DNA of 64,000 nucleotides from positions 124,001-188,000 of the forward strand of contig JAPKAV010000001.1 in the NCBI GenBank assembly GCA_028825115.1. The letters are read 5' to 3'. Under the pieces are notes generated by a model. The model saw only the letters and a list, made by a program, of their open reading frames with translations, did no database searches and was not told where the DNA came from. Every line of letters begins with the position of its first letter. Positions within the stretch are counted from its first letter, which is position 1. Shown here in pieces: positions 16,647 to 23,935 of this stretch. This DNA is from Candidatus Nanopelagicales bacterium. Lineage in GTDB: Bacteria; Actinomycetota; Actinomycetes; S36-B12. The translations under genes and the position numbers were made by a program.

Positions 16647-17282
16647 TCAGGGACCTCTTCCGTGGATAAAACGGTAAATATAACTACTCATAAGTTCATG
16701 GTATTCACGCGGTCTCTCAGGGTGCCACTGAAAGGCAAGCACAGATCGGTCGGTCGATCTGAAACTTTCCACAGAACCATCGGGTGCAGTCGCGACCACT
16801 GTCATTTGTTCGCTCAACTCATGTCGTCGTACTAAATTCGAATGGTATGAATTAACAACTAACTCGCTGGAATTAAGCCACTCTCGTAAAGACAAATCCT
16901 CTATATTTACTGGATGTGATTCCGTGAGGTGGCCGCTGTTGGTAGCAACACTTTGTGTTCCCCCGGACCACAGATTAACGATTTGGAAGCCGCGGCAAAT
17001 GCCAAGAATGGGTACGATCCCATAAAGCAAATCCAGTAGTGAAAGCTCTAGAGCGTCCCGATCAGGATACTTGCCGACGTCCTCTCCTCCCGTGAGAATA
17101 ACAGCATCTGGATCGACGACCTTGAGCCAGCTAGCCAGTGATCCAACATCATTTGGTACTTGAAATATCAAAAGATCGTGACTGAGGTTCCTCAAGAAAA
17201 ATGGCCAGTTACTCTCTATGCCAAATCCTTTTTCGAATTGCGAGGGCGATGTCATTAGCCGTTGGGTTAGTGCAATTCGCAT
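16647..17282 (-). CDS. Class I glutamine amidotransferase-like hydrolase (Cj1417-like)
   Basis: The 211-residue protein has a peptidase C26/GATase fold, with nucleophile Cys96 in GICRGFQ and His187/Glu189 in WHPER. The early RLMTSPS and LTGGEDVG segments fit gamma-glutamyl hydrolases more than biosynthetic amidotransferases. In the C. jejuni pathway Cj1417 cleaves gamma-glutamyl-CDP-amidate to glutamate and cytidine diphosphoramidate. It is joined to the upstream glutamine kinase by a one-base TAATG overlap. Its position, exactly between kinase and cytidylyltransferase genes, is the strongest evidence for this specific role. Confidence 0.85.
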   Translation of the reverse strand: MRIALTQRLMTSPSQFEKGFGIESNWPFFLRNLSHDLLIFQVPNDVGSLASWLKVVDPDAVILTGGEDVGKYPDRDALELSLLDLLYGIVPILGICRGFQIVNLWSGGTQSVATNSGHLTESHPVNIEDLSLREWLNSSELVVNSYHSNLVRRHELSEQMTVVATAPDGSVESFRSTDRSVLAFQWHPERPREYHELMSSYIYRFIHGRGP

Positions 17283-19714
17283 TATCCTCCCCCTGTCACC
17301 GGTCTAAGTACACTGTTTTTTCCATCTAACTCAACGACTTCCACTCTTCGGATACTCTCAAACAACTGCTCTCCGCAACCAATCGCCGCGGAAAGCCCGA
17401 ATTCTGAGCAACGAATCGCCATATGTGAATTTGATCCGCCATATTTTGTAATAAGACCACGAATGCCACGCGAAAAGACCCAATCAAAGCCAGGATCCGC
17501 ATTCTCGATTATTGCTATCGCGCCCTCCAAATTTTGATTTAGGTCTGAAGAGCTTCCAGTTAATTCCACGATACGCCCAATGACGCGGCCGTTAGAGATA
17601 AAATTCGGCTTTGAGATAAGCATAGGCACCACAAAAACTTCATGAGGTGCCACGATAAGCGAAGGTAGTCGAATCAATTGACTTAGTTCGTACTCTTCCT
17701 CTCCTTTGGTCACAGATGACCTGAGTCGGTCACTTATTGATTTGGATTCAACCTTTGTCGCTGCCGAAATTACATCACCAAGGCTTAGGTGGCTCGCTTC
17801 CTCTCTGTCCAATCCAACGATGGACGCCCAATTGTGTATTGCTTCCAGTACATCACTTAAAGTTTGGGTAAATACGAATTTCGACATTTCACGCTCTTTG
17901 GTGCTTAAAACAAAGTAATTGAGTAAGTGTTCCGCGGTCCATTCGCCTTCTCCCACTTCCGACAATGCAGTCTGCAATTCCGCCAATTGGTGAACAAAAG
18001 TCGAATCTTTTTCAATTGTCGACTCCCGTCCCACCTGTCGGAAGCTCCGAAAATCTAAGGTGTCATATCTCGGGCTAGATATTTCATAGGTGCCGGGTCT
18101 TAAATGGCCATAGACATCTTTTATTCGTGCGAAATCATCATCCGTTTTCGCTTGATTGAGGCTAACCGAGAAATCAGTAGCAACTGTCTTAACCATGGAA
18201 GTGAGATCCGCGGTATAACCGTGCCTCAACGCACCTCGACGCTCAAGCGACAGTAGCAACTCCCGGGCGACAAAAGCATGTCGAGCCAATATTGCGAATG
18301 GCAACGTACCTAATTCCTTACAGGTTTGTAAATGCCAAAAGATGTCTCGGGGCTGTGGTGTGATATTTCGGTTACGCGCTCTGAATCGAGCCAAAACATC
18401 TATTTTTGATATCCAGGGATCGAGGCCTGTATCACCGCCCTGGAGAAAAGAATCGGTAAGTGATCGGAGTGCTTTTTCAAGAACGTTAAATTCAGCGTCG
18501 TTAAGGAGATCAGGATAGCGTTCTTCGTAAGCCTCGCGTAAATCGTAGCCATACGAGGTAGATGCAATCTCAAATTCAACCTTATCGTGTAGATCAGGAT
18601 TTTTTTCGAGCCTATTCAGCCACGCATCAATAATCCGGTCACACAATTCAGGCTCCAGACCGCCAGGTAAGAACGAATTAAAGGACAGCCGCACATCAAT
18701 GAACGGCTGCCCGACAAGGGAGACCATTAAGGGAAATTTGGGTAATTTCTGGTAACCCATTAATTCGCGAGCTTCCTTCCATACATTATCTGTGATCAAA
18801 AACTCATAAAGTTCTCTGGCAAGTCTGCGTGGAGTTCGGCCAATGATTTCAGCAGGATTCCAGTCAGGCATTTGACCAAGTAAAGTCGAAGAGCCTCGAA
18901 CCCCTTGCCATTCATCCATGTATCGAGTTAAGAAGTTACTTAGTTCCGTAAGAGCAATAGACACCATCTTGTCTGAGCGTAATTTTTGTGATTCGGTACT
19001 CTTCTTAGGAAGAGGGCGCACCTGAAGAAGCCAATATTCACCTTCTGCGTCTACTGCAAATTCGATATCTAAATCAGTGCATTGAGTAGCGCGTTCGATC
19101 TCGGCCACCATTATTAAAAGTTTTCTAAATCGGTGTGAATGAACTTCTGCTACAGAGTCTCTGTGCACCCACAAAGTATGATTTGAATTGGCTCCAATTC
19201 CGGAAGTTACAGTGTCTGTGCGGCCAGTTACGTCGTCATAATTCACAACGTAATAAGGTGCACCACTTTGCAGATCCCTCGAAAAAACAACCCCTGCCAT
19301 GTTAGCGCCCGTAATCTGTCGCTGGATCAGAATGCGATCATAAAATGAAGATTGAGCGTGCGCTCGCATACTGTCTATTACTCTCTCAATGGCCGCGGTG
19401 ACAACTGAAGCATTATTGCCGCTAATGTGAGAAACAGATGTAAATTGACCTGCGAGTGAAGAGCTGCTGGAGTCCTCAATTAGCGCCGATGACCGCGCGA
19501 TTACGAGAGAAGTATCGAAGCGCGACTGAATCTCTGAGAGGATCGAGTTCTTATTTTCATTCCATTCCTGAACACTGAAATGGACTAGCTCGGGGACCTG
19601 TGCCGTATCAAGTCGATTGCTCAATTGTGCCAAATTCTGACTCTTCGTCTTAAACACAAATTGATCAGAGAATCCCTCACTTTGTTCTCGCGGATTCACA
19701 GAGTTGACTGTCAA
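17282..19714 (-). CDS. PEP-synthase-like L-glutamine kinase (Cj1418-like)
   Basis: At 810 residues this looks like a shortened PEP-utilising enzyme. An N-terminal ATP-grasp domain spans about 1-250 (ARSSALIEDSSSSSLAGQF; DIEFAVDAEGEYWLLQVRP), followed by a long central domain and a C-terminal swivelling phosphohistidine domain with KYGGSNSHMAIR, His764 being the likely phosphocarrier. The PEP/pyruvate-binding barrel is absent. Cj1418 of C. jejuni has this design and phosphorylates the amide nitrogen of glutamine, the first step to capsule phosphoramidate. The proposed TTG start has AGGTGA just upstream; an in-frame GTG at 19699 is the alternative. It heads the six-gene operon. Confidence 0.85.
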   Translation of the reverse strand: MTVNSVNPREQSEGFSDQFVFKTKSQNLAQLSNRLDTAQVPELVHFSVQEWNENKNSILSEIQSRFDTSLVIARSSALIEDSSSSSLAGQFTSVSHISGNNASVVTAAIERVIDSMRAHAQSSFYDRILIQRQITGANMAGVVFSRDLQSGAPYYVVNYDDVTGRTDTVTSGIGANSNHTLWVHRDSVAEVHSHRFRKLLIMVAEIERATQCTDLDIEFAVDAEGEYWLLQVRPLPKKSTESQKLRSDKMVSIALTELSNFLTRYMDEWQGVRGSSTLLGQMPDWNPAEIIGRTPRRLARELYEFLITDNVWKEARELMGYQKLPKFPLMVSLVGQPFIDVRLSFNSFLPGGLEPELCDRIIDAWLNRLEKNPDLHDKVEFEIASTSYGYDLREAYEERYPDLLNDAEFNVLEKALRSLTDSFLQGGDTGLDPWISKIDVLARFRARNRNITPQPRDIFWHLQTCKELGTLPFAILARHAFVARELLLSLERRGALRHGYTADLTSMVKTVATDFSVSLNQAKTDDDFARIKDVYGHLRPGTYEISSPRYDTLDFRSFRQVGRESTIEKDSTFVHQLAELQTALSEVGEGEWTAEHLLNYFVLSTKEREMSKFVFTQTLSDVLEAIHNWASIVGLDREEASHLSLGDVISAATKVESKSISDRLRSSVTKGEEEYELSQLIRLPSLIVAPHEVFVVPMLISKPNFISNGRVIGRIVELTGSSSDLNQNLEGAIAIIENADPGFDWVFSRGIRGLITKYGGSNSHMAIRCSEFGLSAAIGCGEQLFESIRRVEVVELDGKNSVLRPVTGGG

Positions 19715-19779
19715 CGATCACCTAAAAGTTGTCCAAATTTCATTGCCCAAAATAGTTGGATTTTTTGTGATCGTTGACA
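19709..19779 (-). promoter_or_regulatory. Inverted repeat overlapping ribosome site and start of glutamine kinase
   Basis: Perfect 13-bp arms lie at 19709-19721 and 19767-19779 (TGTCAACGATCAC and its complement), separated by 45 bases. On the minus-strand transcript the downstream arm contains the TTG start (19714-19712) and most of the AGGTGA ribosome site. If the arms pair in mRNA, initiation would be blocked. The arrangement is seen directly; a regulatory role is inference. Confidence 0.5.
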
Positions 19780-20022
19780 CCCCAACTGCGTCAAAGCTTG
19801 TGGAAGACCTCGACCGAGTGGTCGCCCCGATCCCGTGGCCAGGATTAATGCTCGCATATTATGTCGACCTTTCAGAGGATGGCGTTCAAGCATGAAAGCT
19901 TCAGTCTGCAAGATCCAGCGACCCGATTCAAAGTGCACTGCATCAGGGTCACTGATCAAGTTTGCCTCGATATTAGCGTACGAAAGCCTGAAAGACCAGC
20001 AGCTCCTGGGCCATAGGGACAT
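19711..20022 (-). pseudogene. 5' fragment of a sugar nucleotidyltransferase gene
   Basis: From the ATG at 19857 the minus strand reads MRALILATGSGRPLG, then LPQALTQLG, which matches the N-terminus of sugar nucleotidyltransferases (LILAAGxGxRL...PKAL). After this a shift to another frame gives GVSTITKNPTILGNE before sequence merges with the glutamine kinase start. The remainder of the gene is absent. Upstream, in frame, residues such as ERHPLKGRH could belong to another decayed gene, not recognised. The fragment marks the place where the phosphoramidate operon was joined to older polysaccharide sequence. Confidence 0.45.
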
Positions 20023-20357
20023 AAAGTTTGCCGCGGATAAATGAGGCTAGCGACCTCGATCAGACAAGGATTGTTTCAGGGGGTTTCTGCCAGCCTGCCA
20101 CGTTCACCGGTAGCAGATGTTCTTTCCATGTATGTGGGTCTCACACGTGACAGTCGTAGATCACGGAGACCAAGCCGCCATGAGTCGGCGTTTCATGTTT
20201 ACCACAGGACCGACATACATGTCCACGCCACGAGGATCCACTAATAAGGTCGACACCAGTGAGTGTCTTCTTATGACTGCCCCATGTTTTTGTACATGAG
20301 GCACAAGTTTTTAGTCTTAGAAAGACCCGCTAAAATTGTAATGCCCTACTCGCGTCT
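20023..20357. other. Intergenic stretch without recognised gene
   Basis: About 335 bases separate the nucleotidyltransferase remnant from the methyltransferase stop. Short open frames on the plus strand (20041-20299) are rich in Arg, His and Thr, have no family features and no convincing ribosome site, and are probably decayed sequence. I found no terminator or tRNA here. Confidence 0.4.
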
Positions 20358-21458
20358 TTAAGTCCTTGGAGATGACTCTGCCTTCCGGGCTAGAACCCGT
20401 ATGTCACCCTCACCAAACTTTTCCACTCCCCAAGGGTCGCTAAGAATCACATCAGCGTCAAAGTCTGTGGCGTAGCCACCGGTAAGGCGTTGAAATTCAT
20501 CAAACCCGTAACTTTGGAGTCTTTCAACAAATTCGTCGTAGCCGGTGTGGCGGTAGACAGCATTTAGACTGTCGCCAAGATGGTACCTCTTGCCAGTGGA
20601 AAGATTCATTGTGTCCAGATAGCGCATGACTGTACTCGGTTCGATATCTCTCAAAATTCTCGAGCAAGTGTCTTGAATGTCCCCCGCAATATGATCCTGG
20701 CCATCAGTGTAAATCCACATCCACCCTCCGGGACGCAGGACTCGGATGGCCTCCGCATAGGCCATGTCCTCATCTTCAAGGTGATGGAACACTCCATTCT
20801 GGACCGCAAAGTCAAAGTGATCAGAAGGAGTGCGGGTGGCATAAACCGAACCCTCAACAAACTCCAGGCCGGTTGAACCCAGCCGATCAGCCGCTGCTGC
20901 AGCGAACGCAACATTGTCTTGCCCAAAATCCAGCCCCAAGACGCTGGCCGCTTCCGCGTTCCGCAATGCGTGGGCAAAGTTCCCATGGCCACAACCGAAA
21001 TCTATGCAACGGCTACCCTTCAAGAAGCCATTATTTAGACCATTTACGTTCAATCGATGGTCGTAACGACTAATTCTCTCTAGGTAATCCGCTTCCGAAA
21101 ACTCCACCCAAAGTTGTTGGAACAAATCCTTGTGACCAGCCTCAAGCGTGAGGGATAGATTTCCGGCATAAAGCTGTGATGATCTTTCCGCAAAGGTGAC
21201 TTGCTTCCAAGAAAGCAGTTGCTGATTTGCGTCTCGGATCAGCGATTCGACCGATTCGAATGGGTGATTCGGCAGCGCTCGATCCACCATGAGGAGCTCC
21301 CACCGCATAATCAGAACTGCTAAAATGGTGGTCTTACCCATAACCGCCATCGGCGTATTTGGGATGTTAGCTGCATCGAATTCCAACTGGTTTAGTCGCT
21401 TCCGATAACCAGATCGGTCTATTTCTTTCAGATTTTGATTGCCTTTTTCTGGACACAT
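20358..21458 (-). CDS. Class I SAM-dependent methyltransferase
   Basis: The 366-residue protein has the SAM-binding motif CIDFGCGHG at 151-159, an acidic residue at the end of the second strand (LGLDFG), and the post-motif NGVFHHLEDED and LRPGGWMWIY segments. An N-terminal region of roughly 140 residues, probably helical, precedes the Rossmann core and may recognise the acceptor. It is the last gene of the second operon (33008 to 20358), 104 bases after the unknown 129-residue protein. It probably methylates a sugar or the attached group. Whether it serves this operon's sugar or the phosphoramidate cannot be told. Confidence 0.85.
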   Translation of the reverse strand: MCPEKGNQNLKEIDRSGYRKRLNQLEFDAANIPNTPMAVMGKTTILAVLIMRWELLMVDRALPNHPFESVESLIRDANQQLLSWKQVTFAERSSQLYAGNLSLTLEAGHKDLFQQLWVEFSEADYLERISRYDHRLNVNGLNNGFLKGSRCIDFGCGHGNFAHALRNAEAASVLGLDFGQDNVAFAAAAADRLGSTGLEFVEGSVYATRTPSDHFDFAVQNGVFHHLEDEDMAYAEAIRVLRPGGWMWIYTDGQDHIAGDIQDTCSRILRDIEPSTVMRYLDTMNLSTGKRYHLGDSLNAVYRHTGYDEFVERLQSYGFDEFQRLTGGYATDFDADVILSDPWGVEKFGEGDIRVLARKAESSPRT

Positions 21459-21562
21459 TAGCTACTACCCCTTAACATTAAGCATATCGTTTAGTAACAA
21501 ATCAGAGCTGTAGATATGACAAGCGCAGCTATGGTTACGCTCCCTAAGATTAGATGAAACGC

Positions 21563-21952
21563 TCACGGATCCATCCCCAGGCCACCCACTGCGGGCATTC
21601 CCGAGAGTGTCTCGAAGTCATCGATCCACAGGACTAACTCCTGCCGCTCAATGAGCATGTACGCCATCCACTCATCCTCCCTGCCTTCCTGGACAAGGAC
21701 CACGAAACAATGCCGAGTATCTTTATTTCGCATTACAGCAGCGCGCCAACCGAACGCCCTTAATCGACCTCCGAGAGAAGGGGTCGCGTAGTATCCCCAG
21801 CTCTTTCGGCACACGTCATACTCAAGTTTCTCGTCCGTGACGAACGTTACCATCTCGTCAGACTCAAGATCAATGTCAGCGACATGGCTTAGTTGTGTGT
21901 GAGCGATCCCGACGGGAAAGATCCGGGGATCACTCTTGACCTTAACCTTCAT
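21563..21952 (-). CDS. Small conserved-looking protein of unknown function
   Basis: I do not recognise a family for this 129-residue protein. It has no signal peptide or membrane segment. A run of alternating polar and hydrophobic residues suggests a beta-rich fold (HCFVVLVQEGREDEWMAYML), and a YYATPSLGGRL segment looks conserved. It is coupled to the upstream methyltransferase by a one-base TAATG overlap, so the two are co-translated. It may assist the methyltransferase or be a small tailoring enzyme; no function is assigned. Confidence 0.75.
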   Translation of the reverse strand: MKVKVKSDPRIFPVGIAHTQLSHVADIDLESDEMVTFVTDEKLEYDVCRKSWGYYATPSLGGRLRAFGWRAAVMRNKDTRHCFVVLVQEGREDEWMAYMLIERQELVLWIDDFETLSGMPAVGGLGMDP

Positions 21953-22797
21953 TATTTGTTCCCTGCTTGTGACGAAAGGGGGTGCGACGCGGCGAAACTC
22001 ACCAGTGTGTACTTCCCACTCGGCTCCCGTAGGCGCTCAATGCTGATAGGCCTCAGCCCCGAACGCTCCAGCGCCAATCCCAGTGAGGCGACGCTGAAAA
22101 CGTGATGATGCTCAATGAAAAACTCCTCGCGGTCGGGTCCTTCAACAGCCGCCATATCCCCATCGGGAACTTCCACGTAAACAAACCCACGAGAAGATGT
22201 TACGAAAGACGCCTTTCTGAGCATCTCGCACGGCTCTTCAACGTGCTCGATCACTTTATTGAGGGTCACAACATCGAACGATCCGAGCGCGAGTGGATCA
22301 ACCTCAAGGAAATCTGCTGCGATAGATGCAACCCCAGCCTTGGCGGCGATGTGCTCGCAGGCGAGTGGGTCCGGGTCGAGTGCCGTGCAAGACCATCCCG
22401 CCAATCGCATTGCATAAGGAAAAACCCCGAGGCCGGATCCAACATCTAGAAGAGTGATTTCTGGTGATGTACCTAGCCAGTGGCGGGCAAATTCGACGAG
22501 ACGATTACGACGACCAGCGTTGTCAGAATTTTCCGGTGGCAGGCCGACAATCCGATCAAACACAGTTCCCATCCGGTCTCCATACGTTGCGGAGGCGTAG
22601 TCACCGGCATACAGACCAGTCAAGTCAAGATTGTGTCTGCCAAACCAGTGGAGACACAACGAGCAACGCTCGTAGGAGCGTTGATATCCCTGACCCGCGA
22701 GGTCAAATTTTGTCTCTCCTAGCGGGGCCTCCTCGTAAGTGAAATCCGGGGAAAGGAAAGACCCGTCGCAGGGGCATTCTAAAGAGGGCCTCAACAT
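21952..22797 (-). CDS. Class I methyltransferase with N-terminal cysteine cluster
   Basis: The 281-residue protein has Cys8, Cys10, Cys45 and Cys48 near its N-terminus, arranged like a small zinc site, followed by the SAM-binding motif LLDVGSGLG at 116-124, FDVVTLNKVIEHVEEP and a C-terminal YVEVPDGD strand. This layout is typical of sugar C- or O-methyltransferases in polysaccharide loci. It starts 13 bases after the amidotransferase stop and overlaps the next small gene by one base. It likely methylates the amino sugar or nonulosonate built by the operon; a methyl group on an acetamidino sugar is one possibility. Confidence 0.85.
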   Translation of the reverse strand: MLRPSLECPCDGSFLSPDFTYEEAPLGETKFDLAGQGYQRSYERCSLCLHWFGRHNLDLTGLYAGDYASATYGDRMGTVFDRIVGLPPENSDNAGRRNRLVEFARHWLGTSPEITLLDVGSGLGVFPYAMRLAGWSCTALDPDPLACEHIAAKAGVASIAADFLEVDPLALGSFDVVTLNKVIEHVEEPCEMLRKASFVTSSRGFVYVEVPDGDMAAVEGPDREEFFIEHHHVFSVASLGLALERSGLRPISIERLREPSGKYTLVSFAASHPLSSQAGNK

Positions 22798-22810
22798 ATA
22801 TCTTCTCCAC

Positions 22811-23935
22811 TCATGACCATTGCCATTCGCTTATCAGGAATCCTGGGATTTCCCAAATGCCGTCAGGTCTGCGGTCCCAGACTTCCTCGCTGCGAAATGT
22901 TTCGGCGATACTTAAGAGCCACTCAACCGAAACTCCAGCGAATGATGACAACATCTGCAGATCCTCCCACGGTGTCTCGTCGCCACGCTGTCGCAGAGTT
23001 TCGACTGCCTCATCTCGGGTCATACGCCCATTACGGATCTCGAGTGACAGATTGTCATAAGTCCGCGTAAAACCGAACTTGTACCATTTCATCCAATGAT
23101 GCAACGAGATAAAATCATCATCTATATCCGCGTAGTCGAACAGTCCAGTGCGGGGGCCGCTACTGTCAATTTCAAAACCACTTTTAATTGCGGCATCTCG
23201 CGTTGTTTGAGGGTCCCATGGGAAATAGTGCCCAAGGAACACGGATTTTATACCCGCGGATTCCAGTGTATGCGAAGAAGGGGGGCTGTAAGCCAACAGA
23301 TCCCGAGCCGTAAGTTCGGTATCCGTCCAGTCAGCCGCGACGGTGCCCTGTGTAACCCCATAGCGCTGAACCCAATTCGAGTCCAATAATTCACTACGCG
23401 CATCCTCATCTCTACCTCCGTACTCGGATGCCGAGTTTTCCCCGTACACCACAAGGGGAATGTTAAAAGCTGATGCGATCCGCAGCGGTATCGAGAAGAT
23501 CGCAAGATGCATTGGTATTGCCGTCGATCCCGCCTTCTCAAAGGTGCGCAGCATGAAGGCTCGCTCAATATCAGGGTTAATCGAGTAGTCGATGTGATCG
23601 ACACCAAGGCTGATCAGGTTATCCAAATTTCGCTGGCCAATCGCTGTCCGTCCGGGTGATCTCCATGTCACTGCCAATGGTTTGAGTCCCTGCTCCAGGC
23701 ACATGGCGACCTGCCAGGTGCTGTCCTTGCCGCCGCTGACAGGAATAACGCAGTCGTAGTCACGATCGCGTGAACGAACCTCTTCACATAACTTGAGGAA
23801 CTGAATTTTCCTACCAGTCCAATCGATACTCGGCTTCTGGTTGTGACGTCGACATGCTGAACAAACACCCTCAGCATCCAATTTAAGGTGGGGTCTTGAA
23901 TCGGGAAGCACGCACCACTTGCAATAACGGATCAT
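22811..23935 (-). CDS. Second N-acetyl sugar amidotransferase (PseA type)
   Basis: The 374-residue PP-loop protein begins MIRYCKWCVLPDSRP and has paired cysteines Cys5/8 and Cys25/28 and the PP-loop SGGKDST at 67-73. YGENSASEYGG corresponds to the family signature. PseA/WbpG relatives convert acetamido to acetamidino groups. Unlike the copy at 8011-9162, no HisH/HisF partners are adjacent. Instead it overlaps by 4 bp with an AsnB-type glutamine-hydrolysing enzyme. Whether AsnB supplies ammonia or acts separately is open. A second amidotransferase fits the second synthase at 25872, so two different amidinated sugars may be made. Confidence 0.88.
   Translation of the reverse strand: MIRYCKWCVLPDSRPHLKLDAEGVCSACRRHNQKPSIDWTGRKIQFLKLCEEVRSRDRDYDCVIPVSGGKDSTWQVAMCLEQGLKPLAVTWRSPGRTAIGQRNLDNLISLGVDHIDYSINPDIERAFMLRTFEKAGSTAIPMHLAIFSIPLRIASAFNIPLVVYGENSASEYGGRDEDARSELLDSNWVQRYGVTQGTVAADWTDTELTARDLLAYSPPSSHTLESAGIKSVFLGHYFPWDPQTTRDAAIKSGFEIDSSGPRTGLFDYADIDDDFISLHHWMKWYKFGFTRTYDNLSLEIRNGRMTRDEAVETLRQRGDETPWEDLQMLSSFAGVSVEWLLSIAETFRSEEVWDRRPDGIWEIPGFLISEWQWS

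Noticed and set aside
19709..19779. Phase-variable invertible promoter
   Set aside because: The spacer of 45 bases is too short for usual site-specific inversion, and no recombinase gene is in the window; a hairpin or scar explains it better.
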